Of a stretch of 64,000 nt of DNA, positions 47,793 to 57,777 are shown in pieces. The translations under genes were made by a program, and so were the position numbers. The notes under the pieces are model-generated. The model was not told where the DNA came from. It saw nothing but the letters and a program-made list of their open reading frames with translations, and searched no databases. The DNA is from Actibacterium sp. (GTDB taxonomy: Bacteria > Pseudomonadota > Alphaproteobacteria > Rhodobacterales > Rhodobacteraceae), in contig JADQCB010000008.1 of assembly GCA_016278325.1 (NCBI GenBank), forward strand, positions 83,772 through 147,771, in the 5' to 3' direction. Numbering within the stretch: the stretch's first letter is position 1; each line of letters starts with the position of its first letter.

Positions 47793-48491
47793 CTAGCCCC
47801 CCCTGCCCGCCTTGTCAGGCCCGATATCGACCTGGCCATGTCGTTTGCGGCCCGGCGCCGGAACGGGTCGCGGCGCATGTTCCGTCGTCGCGACCGGCTC
47901 CAGGATCAGGCCGGATGCCGTGGAATCATGCAACATCCAGGCTTTCGGCGGCGCGGTGCGGGCGCGGCGGCGTTCCAGCCGCCAGGCCGATAGCGCGCCC
48001 GAATGACGGGGCGCGACATGCCAGCGGCTTTCCACCCCCTGCGCGCCGCCCTCGCCCGGCGTCAGCAACAGGCTCAGCGGTCCGGGGCAGCGCACCGCCG
48101 CCCCGGTTTCGGCGGCAAGATGCAGCCGGCGCACCGGGGTCAACCCGGGCGGGTCGGCCAGGTCGGCCACCACCAGCGGCACCGCGCCGCTGCGCAGCGC
48201 CTCTTCCATCGCCCAGAGCAGATCCTCGGGGCGGCCGGGGCTGACGAAGGTCAGCCGCCCGGGATTGACGAAGCGGCGCATCGCGTCGGGGCATAGCCGG
48301 TCGGATCGCCATGCGGGCCGGATCCAGAAGACCGGCCCATCGCACGCGCCGGCAACGCTTAACGCCAGCATACGCCGGGCAGGGCCGCAGATCTCATGCG
48401 CGCGGGCCGGTGCGAAGGCGATTTCGCCCAGCACGCCCAGAGGGTGCTGCGGGGGCGGGGCCGCATGGTTGGAGGAAGCGGTGGCACGCAT
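47793..48491 (-). CDS. imuA: ImuA-like protein, orphan
   Basis: A 232-residue protein resembling ImuA, the RecA-like accessory factor of the ImuA-ImuB-DnaE2 error-prone polymerase system. Features are HPLGVLGEIAFAPARAHEICGPARRM at the N-terminus, the EDLLWAMEEALRSGAVPLVVADL block, and the family-typical GVESRWHVAPRHSG...AWRLERRRARTAPPKAW segment. The C-terminal tail is Pro/Arg-rich. A LexA box of the alphaproteobacterial type lies 17 bp upstream, supporting SOS control. The expected imuB and dnaE2 are not downstream; an MFS gene is. Confidence 0.75.
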   Translation of the reverse strand: MRATASSNHAAPPPQHPLGVLGEIAFAPARAHEICGPARRMLALSVAGACDGPVFWIRPAWRSDRLCPDAMRRFVNPGRLTFVSPGRPEDLLWAMEEALRSGAVPLVVADLADPPGLTPVRRLHLAAETGAAVRCPGPLSLLLTPGEGGAQGVESRWHVAPRHSGALSAWRLERRRARTAPPKAWMLHDSTASGLILEPVATTEHAPRPVPAPGRKRHGQVDIGPDKAGRGG

Positions 48492-48507
48492 GGTGGAAAT
48501 CTATGAT

Positions 48508-48522
48508 GTTCCTTTAATGTTC
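48508..48522. promoter_or_regulatory. LexA (SOS) box upstream of imuA
   Basis: GTTCCTTTAATGTTC is a perfect match to the alphaproteobacterial LexA operator GTTC-N7-GTTC (GAAC-N7-GAAC on the imuA strand). It ends 17 bp before the imuA start codon, in the promoter region. Confidence 0.75.
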
Positions 48523-48596
48523 TCAACCGTTTTCGCCTGCCGACATCAGAATGCGCGCCCTGCAGGCGCAAGACATCGTGGCGCTTCGCGCCGATT

Positions 48597-48640
48597 GGGG
48601 CGCGGCCCCAAACCCCGGAGTATTTCGGCCAAGAAGAAGC
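48597..48640. repeat. Roseobacter-type intergenic repeat
   Basis: A GC palindrome, GGGGCGCGGCCCC, is followed by AAACCCCGGAGTATTTCGGC and CAAGAAGAAGC. I recall closely similar elements scattered between genes in Roseobacter-group genomes. Only this copy is seen in the window. Its function is not known. Confidence 0.5.
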
Positions 48641-48737
48641 AGGGCCACCGTCGGCGCGGAGAGGCTCAATCATTCATTTTTTTGCATGACATGCGGAAAT
48701 TTCTGCTAGCCTGCGATTCACGAACAGGGAGGAGACC

Positions 48738-49172
48738 ATGAAGAAATTCGCACTTGCCGCGGTTCTTGCACTTGCCGGTGCCGGGGCGGCGCTGGCCGAG
48801 GGACAGACGCATTACCTGGCGGTTCACGTGGATCAGAACGATCCGAAGGTGATGCACATGGCGCTGAACAATGTTCAGAACGTCACAAGCTATTACGAAA
48901 GCCAGGGCGACAAGGTGGTGGTCGAGGTTGTGGCCTACGGCCCCGGGTTGAACATGTATGTTCCGGGAAAGAGCCCGGTGGCCGATCGCATCTCGACGAT
49001 GTCGCTGGCGATGGACAACCTGACCTTCGCGGCCTGCGGCAATACCTTGCGCAACATGAGCGCGAAGGCGGGCCACGAGGTCAAGCTGATGGGCGAGGCG
49101 ACGGTGGTGCCCTCGGGCGTCGTGCGCCTGGTCGAGCTGCAGGAAGAGGGCTATGCCTATGTCCGGCCCTGA
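48738..49172 (+). CDS. periplasmic DsrE/F-like protein
   Basis: A 144-residue protein with a clear Sec signal peptide (MKKFALAAVLALAGAGAALA) and a DsrE/F-like domain (HYLAVHVDQNDPKVMHMALNNVQNVTSYYESQGDKVVVEVVAYGPGL, given here as positions 25-71). A single cysteine (Cys100, FAACGNTLRNM) sits where DsrE-type proteins carry their sulfur-binding Cys. DsrE proteins carry sulfane sulfur; a periplasmic version may handle oxidised sulfur species. GGAGGAG precedes the start. It is monocistronic as far as can be seen. Confidence 0.78.
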   Translation: MKKFALAAVLALAGAGAALAEGQTHYLAVHVDQNDPKVMHMALNNVQNVTSYYESQGDKVVVEVVAYGPGLNMYVPGKSPVADRISTMSLAMDNLTFAACGNTLRNMSAKAGHEVKLMGEATVVPSGVVRLVELQEEGYAYVRP

Positions 49173-49234
49173 TCGGGGTTGCCCTTGCCGCCGGCTGCGA
49201 TAACTGTCACGCCGTCGGAAAACGGGGGCGAGAC

Positions 49235-50278
49235 ATGCGGAAGATACGGTTGGGGCGCAGCGACCTGGAGGTCAGCGAAATCTGCCTGGGGTCGATGACC
49301 TGGGGCAGCCAGAACACCATGCAAGAGGGGCATGCGCAGATCGACATGGCCCTCGCGCAGGGGATCGACTTCATCGACACGGCAGAGATGTATCCCGTCG
49401 CCCCGGTCAGCGCCGAGACGCTGGGCCGGACCGAGGAGATCATCGGTGATTGGATCGCGCGGACCGGCCGCCGCGACGAACTGGTGCTGGCGACAAAGAT
49501 TACCGGCGCGGGGCAGAAGGCGGCCCGCGACGGTGCGCCGATCACCCGCCAGACGATCCTGTCGGCGGTGGAGGATTCGCTGCGTCGGTTGAAGACGGAC
49601 CATATAGATCTGTACCAGTTCCACTGGCCCAATCGCGGATCGTATCATTTTCGCCAGTTCTGGACTTTCGACCCGTCGGGGCAGGATCGCGAACAGACAC
49701 GGGCGCATATGGTCGAGGCGCTGGAGACGTTGGACGAGTTGGTGAAGGCCGGCAAGATCGGGCATTTCGGCCTGTCCAACGAAAGCGCCTGGGGCATGGC
49801 CGAATGGCTGCGCCTGGCCGAGGCGGGGCACGGCCCGCGACCGGTGTCGATCCAGAACGAATATTCGCTTCTTTGCCGCCTTTACGACACCGACCTGTCC
49901 GAGTTGGGCGTGAACGAGGACATCACGCTGATGGCGTATTCGCCACTGGCCGCGGGGCTGTTGAGCGGGAAATATGCAGGCGACGTGACCCCCGACGGTA
50001 CCCGGCGGTCGCGCATTCCCGACCTGGGCGGACGAATCTCGCCGCGGGTCTGGGAAGCGGTCTCGGCCTATCTCGGCGTGGCCAAGGAGCATGGCATGGA
50101 CCCGGTTCAGATGGCCATCGCCTTCGTGATGTCGCGGCCGTTTCCCGTTGTCCCGATCATCGGCGCAACCTCGACCCGGCAATTGAAGGTCTTGCTTGGC
50201 GCGGCGGAGCTGACGCTTTCACCGGAGGTCCAGGCCGAGATCGCCGCGATGCACAAGGCACATCCGTTGCCATTCTGA
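49235..50278 (+). CDS. aldo/keto reductase, Tas-like
   Basis: A 347-residue aldo/keto reductase. The catalytic tetrad regions are visible: FIDTAEMYPVAP (Asp, Tyr), LVLATKITG (Lys) and DLYQFHWPNRG (His). NADPH-binding segments near the C-terminus include VVPIIGATSTRQLK. Similar to E. coli Tas, whose physiological substrate is uncertain. The start lies 4 bp after a GGCGAG sequence. It is separated from the carnitine dehydrogenase gene by 119 bp. Confidence 0.88.
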   Translation: MRKIRLGRSDLEVSEICLGSMTWGSQNTMQEGHAQIDMALAQGIDFIDTAEMYPVAPVSAETLGRTEEIIGDWIARTGRRDELVLATKITGAGQKAARDGAPITRQTILSAVEDSLRRLKTDHIDLYQFHWPNRGSYHFRQFWTFDPSGQDREQTRAHMVEALETLDELVKAGKIGHFGLSNESAWGMAEWLRLAEAGHGPRPVSIQNEYSLLCRLYDTDLSELGVNEDITLMAYSPLAAGLLSGKYAGDVTPDGTRRSRIPDLGGRISPRVWEAVSAYLGVAKEHGMDPVQMAIAFVMSRPFPVVPIIGATSTRQLKVLLGAAELTLSPEVQAEIAAMHKAHPLPF

Positions 50279-50397
50279 ACCGGCAAGGTGCCCCCCGGAA
50301 AGAGGACCTGCAAAAGCGACAAGCCCGCAATTGCTTTTATGCAACGGAGGTGAGGGATGGATCATGTGACGGCGACATCGGCCCAGCGAGGCCGGGC

Positions 50398-51846
50398 ATG
50401 AGCGGCCAGGCGGCGATCCTTGGGGGCGGGGTCATCGGCGGCGGCTGGGCCGCGCGATTCCTGCTGATGGGGTGGGACGTGCGGGTCTTCGATCCCGACC
50501 CGCAGACCGAGCAGAAGGTCGGCGCAGTGCTGGAGAATGCCCGGCGCGCGATGCCGGGGCTTTTCGACGTGCCGATGCCGGCCGAAGGGCGGCTGAGTTT
50601 CCACGACACGGTGGACGCGGCGGTGGCGGATGCCGACTGGATCCAGGAAAACGTGCCCGAGCGGCTGGATACGAAGCGCGCCCTGTTCAGATCGGTGCAG
50701 GCCCATTGCCGCCCCGGGGCGATCCTCGGGTCGTCGAGCTCGGGCTTTACCCCGAGCGCCTTGCAGGAGGGCGCGGCGCGGCCCGGTCAGATCGTCGTGA
50801 CGCATCCGTTCAACCCGGTCTACCTGTTGCCGCTTGTCGAACTGGTGACCAGCCCGGCCAATCCGCCCGAGATGGTTGAACGCGCCAAGCATGTGCTGGC
50901 CGGTCTGGGCATGTACGCGCTGCATCTGCGCAAGGAAATCGATGCCCATATCGCGGACCGGCTGTTGGAGGCGGTCTGGCGCGAGGCGCTTTGGCTGGTG
51001 CGCGACGACATCGCCACCACCGCCGAGATCGATGACGCGATCCGCATGGGATTCGGCCTGCGATGGGCGCAGATGGGCCTGTTCGAGACTTATCGAATTG
51101 CCGGCGGCGAGGGCGGAATGGCACATTTCATGGAACAGTTCGGCCCCTGCCTGGACCTGCCCTGGACCCGCCTGACGGATGTGCCCGAGATGACCCCGGC
51201 ACTGGCGGCGCGAATCGCCGAACAATCGGACGCGCAATCGGGCATGCACTCGATCCGGGCCCTGGAAGAGAGGCGCGACACCAATCTCGTGGCGGTGATG
51301 CGGGCGTTGAAATGGGCCGGTTCCGGCGTCGGGGCGCATCTGCGCGCGGTGGATCGCGCGATGCGTGACGATGCGGTCGATATCACCCGGCCCATCGTGA
51401 CCGGCGCGCATGCGGTGCCGCTGGACTGGACCGACTATAACGGCCACATGACCGAACCACGCTACGGCCAGGCATTTTCCGACGCCACCGATCGCTTCAT
51501 GGAGATCATCGGCTGCGATGCGGACTACATCGCCTCGGGTGGCAGTTTTTTTACCGCCGAAACCCATATCCGCTTTCTTCGGGAAGCGCATGTCGGCACG
51601 CGATTGCGGATCGAAACCCTTTGCCTGGATGGTGCGGGCAAGAAGATGCACCTGTTTCACATGATGTATGGCGGTGACGCGCTTCTGGCCACCGGCGAGA
51701 CGCTTCTGATCCATGTCAGCCTGGAAACGCGCCGGCCATCGCCGCCCGAGGGCAAGCTCGCCGCGCGATTGCGTGCCATTGCCCAGGCGCATGCAAAGCT
51801 GCCGCGACCAGAAGGCGTGGGGCGCGGCATCGGTCAACCGCGTTAG
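50398..51846 (+). CDS. lcdH: L-carnitine dehydrogenase fused to a thioesterase
   Basis: A 482-residue fusion protein. The N-terminal part (about 1-315) is a 3-hydroxyacyl-CoA-dehydrogenase-like carnitine dehydrogenase with the NAD motif AILGGGVIGGGWAARFLLMGWDV and the substrate region TPSALQEGA...THPFNPVYLLPLVELVTS. The C-terminal part (about 335-460) is a hot-dog thioesterase (PLDWTDYNGHMTEPRYGQ). Such fusions oxidise L-carnitine to dehydrocarnitine and hydrolyse a later betainyl-CoA, feeding glycine betaine. The usual partner, a beta-keto acid cleavage (BKACE) enzyme, is not nearby. GAGG precedes the ATG. Confidence 0.85.
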   Translation: MSGQAAILGGGVIGGGWAARFLLMGWDVRVFDPDPQTEQKVGAVLENARRAMPGLFDVPMPAEGRLSFHDTVDAAVADADWIQENVPERLDTKRALFRSVQAHCRPGAILGSSSSGFTPSALQEGAARPGQIVVTHPFNPVYLLPLVELVTSPANPPEMVERAKHVLAGLGMYALHLRKEIDAHIADRLLEAVWREALWLVRDDIATTAEIDDAIRMGFGLRWAQMGLFETYRIAGGEGGMAHFMEQFGPCLDLPWTRLTDVPEMTPALAARIAEQSDAQSGMHSIRALEERRDTNLVAVMRALKWAGSGVGAHLRAVDRAMRDDAVDITRPIVTGAHAVPLDWTDYNGHMTEPRYGQAFSDATDRFMEIIGCDADYIASGGSFFTAETHIRFLREAHVGTRLRIETLCLDGAGKKMHLFHMMYGGDALLATGETLLIHVSLETRRPSPPEGKLAARLRAIAQAHAKLPRPEGVGRGIGQPR

Positions 51847-52055
51847 GTTCCGTATTCATAAACGGGGGTGGTGCCCGTGGCGTGGTGTAAGAGCGCCGAC
51901 CTTCGGAGAGGAAGGATTTGGTGCGGGGCGTGTGCCCGTTGCGGCGCACCTGCGCCTGCCATTTCCCGTTCCGATTCCTGCTGGTGGCCGTTTCGAAAAC
52001 CCCGAAGCTCGTGACCAGAGCGTGACAGGCTGGTTTTCAGGGGTTTTTCGGAGTC

Positions 52056-52096
52056 ACCCTGACGCGGCCCAAGCCGTTGTCATTCAGGGTTTTTTT
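52056..52096 (+). terminator. intrinsic terminator downstream of lcdH
   Basis: A hairpin with the outer stem ACCCTGA pairing to TCAGGGT and an inner CGGC/GCCG helix runs into a TTTTTTT tract. It lies about 210 bp after the lcdH stop and next to the 3' end of tRNA-Arg. The stretch 51847-52055 between holds no gene that I can support. Confidence 0.65.
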
Positions 52097-52099
52097 GGA

Positions 52100-52176
<77 letters not shown>

Positions 52177-52236
52177 GCGTGGGGCGTGATATAGGCGAAA
52201 GCAGGCCGCGCTGCAAACGCTTTCCGGGCGCGGATC

Positions 52237-53250
52237 TCAGCCGCGCTTCACGCCCTGGGCCAGCATCGTCATCTCGGGGATCATGGTGGCGATTTCCACT
52301 TTCTTCAATCCCGCCCGCGACAGCGCCTGCATCAGCCACGCTTCGTCCAGCGAGCGCGCCCTGGGGGTAAAGGCCGTATGCTGCAATTGCCACAGCGCGG
52401 CCAGTTTCGGCCCCGACCGATCGCCATGCACGATGAAATCATGCACCAGAAACCGCCCCCCCGGTACCAGATGATCGACGGCCCGGGCGATCAACCCTTC
52501 ATGGGCTTCACCGGGCACGCCCGAGAACAGGTAGGACATCAGCACCACGTCCTGATCGCCGGGCCAGTCGCAGTCCAGCGCGTTGCCGGCGACGAAAGAG
52601 ATGCGATCGGTCAGCCCGGCCTCGGCCACGTATTCGCGCCCCAGGCTGGCGACATTCGGAAACTCCACGATGGTGGCGTTCAGATCCGGAAACGCCTTGC
52701 ACAAGGTGATCGAGAAGGCGCCGGTGCCGCCGCCCACGTCGAGCAACCGCCGCGCGCCGGACAGGTCGACCTGCCGGGCCAGCTGCCGCGCCGGGCCCAG
52801 CGAACCGGCATGCTGCGAGGCGGAATAGAGCCGCGCCTGTTCGGGATCGGCGAACCACTCGGCATAGCTGGCGGTGGCATCTTCGGGCAGCCTGTCTTCC
52901 AGCGCCGCCTCGATCTGGTCGAGAAGGCCGTACATCTGCTGGCCGACCTGAAGCCGCAGGTAATCGCCGAAATCGTATTTGGCGCCTTTTACCAAAAACG
53001 CCTCGGCCGCCGGAGAGTTCGCGAATTTCCCATCCTCCGACGCAACCAAGCCCAGCCCGGCCAGCGCGGTCAGAAGCGTTTCGGCGCGCGTCTCGTCCAG
53101 CGCGCATTGCGCGGCCAGTTCCGCCGGCGTCAGCGGACCGTTTGCCAGATGTGTGAAAACCCCGGACTCCAGCGCCGCGAACAAGGCCTTGGACCCCATG
53201 AACCCGAAAGCGATCTCGGAAATCTCGTCGGCCTCGGTCAGAACCGTCAT
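52237..53250 (-). CDS. SAM-dependent methyltransferase (family 2 O-methyltransferase type)
   Basis: A 337-residue methyltransferase. An N-terminal winged-helix/dimerisation domain (LFAALESGVFTHLANGPLTPAELAAQCALDE) is followed by a SAM-binding domain (LLDVGGGTGAFSITLCKAFPDL, then FLVHDFIVHG). The layout is that of acetylserotonin/caffeate O-methyltransferase relatives. In marine Rhodobacteraceae the DMSP-synthesis enzyme DsyB also has this length and fold, but nothing here separates DsyB from other members. The substrate is therefore open. It lies downstream of the suf operon on the same strand, with a 92-bp gap to sufS. Confidence 0.78.
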   Translation of the reverse strand: MTVLTEADEISEIAFGFMGSKALFAALESGVFTHLANGPLTPAELAAQCALDETRAETLLTALAGLGLVASEDGKFANSPAAEAFLVKGAKYDFGDYLRLQVGQQMYGLLDQIEAALEDRLPEDATASYAEWFADPEQARLYSASQHAGSLGPARQLARQVDLSGARRLLDVGGGTGAFSITLCKAFPDLNATIVEFPNVASLGREYVAEAGLTDRISFVAGNALDCDWPGDQDVVLMSYLFSGVPGEAHEGLIARAVDHLVPGGRFLVHDFIVHGDRSGPKLAALWQLQHTAFTPRARSLDEAWLMQALSRAGLKKVEIATMIPEMTMLAQGVKRG

Positions 53251-53342
53251 GTTATTCGTCCTCTTGCTGTCGGTTTGGCGAACCTCCTAGCAAGCGGCGG
53301 CGTAAAAAGCCAGATGCGACACCGAAATGTCGCTTTGCGACA

Positions 53343-54563
53343 TCAGGCAAACAGCTCATTGCACAATTCCAGGGCATCGACCAGCGCGTCGACCTCGGCG
53401 CGCGTGTTGTAGAGCCCGAAAGAGGCGCGGCATGTCGCGCTCAGCCCCAGATGATCCATGAGCGGCCCGGCGCAGTGATGCCCGGCGCGCACCGCCACAC
53501 CCTTCTTGTCGAGCACGGTCGAAATGTCATGCGCATGGGCCGGGCCTTGCAGCGTGAACGAGAAGATCGCCCCTTTCGATTCTGAATTGCCCTGCACATT
53601 CAACCAGTCGAGCGCCGCCAGCCGGTCACGCGCATAGCTGGTCAGCCCGGCCTCATGCGCGGCGATGTTTTCCATGCCCAGCCCCATCATGTAGTCCAGC
53701 GCCACGCCAAGCCCGATCTGCTGGACGATGCCCGGCGTGCCGGCCTCGAACTTCATCGGCGGATCGTTATAGCTGACGCTGTCCTTGTGAACCTCGCGGA
53801 TCATGTCGCCGCCACCCATGAAGGGGCGCATCTCGGCCAGCCGGTCCTTGCGGATATGGATCGCGCCCGAGCCGGAGGGACCATAGAGCTTGTGGCCGGT
53901 GATCGCGTAGAAATCGGCGCCGATCTCGTCGACCGCGACCGGGCGATGCACCGCGGCCTGGCTGCCGTCGAGCAACACCGGAACGCCGCGGGCATGGGCC
54001 GCGGCGACGATCGGCTTCACATCCACCACGGTGCCCAGCACGTTGGACATATGCGTCAGCGCCACCAGCCTGGTGCGCGGGCCGATCGCGTCGATCACCT
54101 TCTGCGGATCGAGATCGCCATTGGCATCCACGTCCACCCATTTCAGCACGACGCCCTGGCGCTCGCGCAGGAAGTGCCATGGCACGATATTGGCGTGATG
54201 CTCCATCACACTGAGCACGATCTCGTCGCCGGCCTGCAACCGCGGCATGGCCCAGCCATAGGCCACCAGGTTGATCCCCTCGGTCGTGCCGGAGGTAAAC
54301 ACGATCTCTTCCGCGTCGCGGGCGCCCAGGAAGCGGGCGACGGTGCCGCGCACGGCTTCGTATTTCTCGGTCGCCAGGTTCGACAGGTAATGCAGCCCGC
54401 GATGCACATTGGCGTATTCGGCGCCATAGGCCCGGTTGATCGCCTCGATCACGGCCTGCGGTTTCTGCGCCGAGGCGCCGTTGTCGAGATAGACCAGCGG
54501 CTTTCCGTTCACCTCGCGCGAGAGGATCGGAAAATCGCGGCGGACGGCTTCGACATCATACAT
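53343..54563 (-). CDS. sufS: cysteine desulfurase SufS
   Basis: A 406-residue type II cysteine desulfurase. The PLP lysine is in ITGHKLYGPSG (Lys225), and the catalytic cysteine is in RAGHHCAGPLM (Cys364) with the short SufS-type loop. It supplies persulfide sulfur to the SufBCD scaffold. It is the last gene of the suf operon here, and its start overlaps the preceding YIP1-like gene by 8 bp. No sufA or sufT (DUF59) follows, unlike the arrangement in many relatives. Confidence 0.94.
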   Translation of the reverse strand: MYDVEAVRRDFPILSREVNGKPLVYLDNGASAQKPQAVIEAINRAYGAEYANVHRGLHYLSNLATEKYEAVRGTVARFLGARDAEEIVFTSGTTEGINLVAYGWAMPRLQAGDEIVLSVMEHHANIVPWHFLRERQGVVLKWVDVDANGDLDPQKVIDAIGPRTRLVALTHMSNVLGTVVDVKPIVAAAHARGVPVLLDGSQAAVHRPVAVDEIGADFYAITGHKLYGPSGSGAIHIRKDRLAEMRPFMGGGDMIREVHKDSVSYNDPPMKFEAGTPGIVQQIGLGVALDYMMGLGMENIAAHEAGLTSYARDRLAALDWLNVQGNSESKGAIFSFTLQGPAHAHDISTVLDKKGVAVRAGHHCAGPLMDHLGLSATCRASFGLYNTRAEVDALVDALELCNELFA

Positions 54564-55161
54564 TGTTCGCCACCTCCGGGGGCACGATCACCCCGGTCAT
54601 CATCAGAAGGAAAAACAGCGCGAATCCCATCGCGAACCCGGTCACGATGATCATCACGAAAACCGGGAACAGCGCCCGGAACCCGTGCAGGACGGCAACG
54701 AAATTGGTCATCAGCCACAGCATCAGGCCAAGGTTCACGATCCCCATCAGCGCGGCCAGCGGCGGCAGCACGACAAGCAGCACCATCTGCACGACATTCA
54801 GAAACAGCATCACCGTCTGCAACCAGACGGTCAGGCGCAACGCGCCGTCGAAATCGCCGGTTCCGCCAAAGGCGCGGCCGACCCGGTGCATGGCGACCAC
54901 CATCGCCAGCGTCGCGGCAAATGCGATGCCGGCGGTCAGCAGCGGCTGGTTTCCGAAGAACGGCATCAACGCGTTCTCGGCCGGGCTGGGCAGCAGCGCG
55001 TCATAGGCAAAGGTCTGGAGCATCCCCAGGATCACCACCAGCACCAGCACCTGCCACAAGACCGCGCGCGGCAAGTCCAGCCCAAGCGCCCGTCCGGCGG
55101 CGGCCCGCGGGTCCAGGATGGTATCGCGCACGATCTGCGCGAAGCTTTTCACGAATTCCAT
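54556..55161 (-). CDS. YIP1-like integral membrane protein in the suf operon
   Basis: A 201-residue membrane protein with about five helices. It resembles the bacterial YIP1-family proteins (an N-terminal FVKSFAQIVRDTILDPRAAAGRALGL segment before the first helix). The function is unknown. It overlaps sufS by 8 bp and follows the other membrane gene by 14 bp. The position between sufD and sufS suggests co-expression rather than a direct role in cluster assembly. Confidence 0.72.
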   Translation of the reverse strand: MEFVKSFAQIVRDTILDPRAAAGRALGLDLPRAVLWQVLVLVVILGMLQTFAYDALLPSPAENALMPFFGNQPLLTAGIAFAATLAMVVAMHRVGRAFGGTGDFDGALRLTVWLQTVMLFLNVVQMVLLVVLPPLAALMGIVNLGLMLWLMTNFVAVLHGFRALFPVFVMIIVTGFAMGFALFFLLMMTGVIVPPEVANNV

Positions 55162-55175
55162 TCGACCATCCCCGA

Positions 55176-55670
55176 TCAGGCGCCCGCCGACGCTGTTTCC
55201 GTCTCGCGCAGGCCGGCGACCCAGAACACGACAAGGGCCAACGCGCAAAGCGCGCCCACCACCTTGCGCGTCGGCCCCGTCGCGATGAATGCATCCACCA
55301 GCCCCAGCAAAAGCCAGAGCGGCGATGAGGCCAAAAGCGCCCAGAACAGCGCCAGCCGGGCCGAGTACCAACTGCCCTGCCCGCCCAGCATCCCTGCCAC
55401 AAGGCGGCTGCCCGCGGCCAGAGCGTAGAACACCAGCGGCATGAAGAACAGCCATGCCAGCAGCGCCCCGCCGATCCGCGCCTCCAGCGGCACCGCAGGG
55501 TCCAGGAATGCCTGGCGCGCCAGCGCCGGCAGCCGCGATGCCAGGATGATCAGGCAAGCCAAATAGAGATAGACCAGCGCACGATCCTCGCGCACGCCGC
55601 CGCGCAATTGCCGGCGCAGCACATCGCGCGGCGCGCGATAGCTGCGCAGGATCTCGGTGGTCACTGCCAT
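55176..55670 (-). CDS. membrane protein of unknown function in the suf operon
   Basis: A 164-residue protein with three to four predicted membrane helices (VYLYLACLIILASRLPALA, LLAWLFFMPLVFYALAA, LALFWALLASSPLWLLLGL, VVGALCALALVVFWVAGL). It also has a YIP1-like look and may partner the next gene. The ATG at 55670 is chosen because it starts past the sufD stop; an earlier Met at 55706 would overlap sufD. No name can be given. Confidence 0.68.
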   Translation of the reverse strand: MAVTTEILRSYRAPRDVLRRQLRGGVREDRALVYLYLACLIILASRLPALARQAFLDPAVPLEARIGGALLAWLFFMPLVFYALAAGSRLVAGMLGGQGSWYSARLALFWALLASSPLWLLLGLVDAFIATGPTRKVVGALCALALVVFWVAGLRETETASAGA

Positions 55671-55681
55671 CGGTTTGCGGC

Positions 55682-56970
55682 CTATCCCCGGCGCCGCATG
55701 AGCCACGCCTCGAGTCGCGTGTGGATCTCGTCGCGGATCGCCTCGTCACCGATTTCCTGGATCGCCTCGGCCAGGAACGCAAGCGTCAGCATGTCGATCG
55801 CCTCGGCCCGTGGCACGCCGCGTGCGCGAAGATAGAACAGCGCCTCTTCGTCGATCGCGCCCGAGGTGGACCCGTGCGAACAGGCCACGTCGTCGGCATG
55901 GATCTCGAGCTCCGGCTTGGCCAGGAACTGCGCGTTCTCGTCCAGAAGCAACGCCTGGCTCATCTGATAGCCGTCGGTCTTCTGAGCGCCCGGCCTGACA
56001 AGGATCTTGCCCTGGAACACCCCGGTCGCGCCGTTGCGAAGCACCTTCTTGAAAACCTGGCGGCTTTCGCAATTCACCGCGTCATGGGTGATGAACACCG
56101 TGTCGTCATGGTGAAAATCGCCATCACCCATCGCCGCGCCGGCCACATGGGCCGAGGCATTGTCGCCGGTGAATTCTATCACCGCCTCGTTGCGGGTCAG
56201 AACGCCGTTCGCGGTCATGGTGAAGGACTTGAACAGGCTTTCTTCGCCCAGCCGGGCAAAGACATGGGTCATCGCGCGCCGCTCATGGTCGCGGCCCTGG
56301 GCGCGAATGTGGTGGAACGCGCCGCCATCGGCGATGTCGACCTCCATCACCTTGTTGAACCGCGCCGCCCCCGGGCCGTTTTCCAGAACCGTCAGCTCGG
56401 CGCCCTGCTCGACCTTTATGCAGTGATGCAGGATCGCATCCGAAGTCTCTGATTCATGGAGGTAAACCAGGTGCACCGGCCTTGCCGCCTTGCCCGTGAC
56501 CCGGATCAGGACGCCATCCTGCGCGAAGGCCGTGTTCAACGCGGCGAAGGGGCGCCGCACCGGGGTCTGGCCGCGCGCTTCCAGCACGCCATAGACATCC
56601 CGGGACCAATGGATATCGGTCTTGCCAGCCTCGGCCAGCCGCTCGATCTCGACCCCGGCGAGGTCGGGGTCGTCGGATGCGGCGGCGTCGAACACGCCAT
56701 CCACGAAGACCAGCCTCACCCGATCTATATCGCCGAAGATCGGCGCCTCGTCGGTGATCGTCATCAACGCGGCCGACGGCGCCGTGGCGGCGTTCAGCGT
56801 TGCGGGATCGGTAAACCGCCAGTATTCGTCGCGCCGTCCGGGCAGGCCCATGGCCCCGAACCGCCCCAGCGCCGCATCCTGGGCCGCGCTCAGCCAGGCC
56901 CCGCCCGGCAGCCGCGTCAAGCCCTCGAGCCGCGCCTCGGTCGCATCGTGTTTCGCCTGCGGCAACGCCA

Positions 56971-56971
<1 letters not shown>
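55682..56971 (-). CDS. sufD: Fe-S cluster assembly protein SufD
   Basis: A 429-residue SufD with the beta-helix core and C-terminal SufB/D motif (ADDVACSHGSTSGAIDEEALFYLRARGV). The N-terminal segment WLSAAQDAALGRFGAMGLPGRRDEYWRFT is standard. It forms the SufBC2D scaffold with SufB and SufC. The start shares one base with the sufC stop (TGATG), so translation is coupled. Confidence 0.93.
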
Positions 56972-57726
<755 letters not shown>

Positions 57727-57777
57727 TTCTTTTCCTTTCCCCGATCCTCGGGAGATATATCCGTCAGGCGGCCGGCC

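Noticed and set aside
51847..52099. Possible small gene or regulatory RNA between lcdH and tRNA-Arg
   Set aside because: Apart from the terminator there is no frame with a start site and family-like sequence, and no clear promoter.
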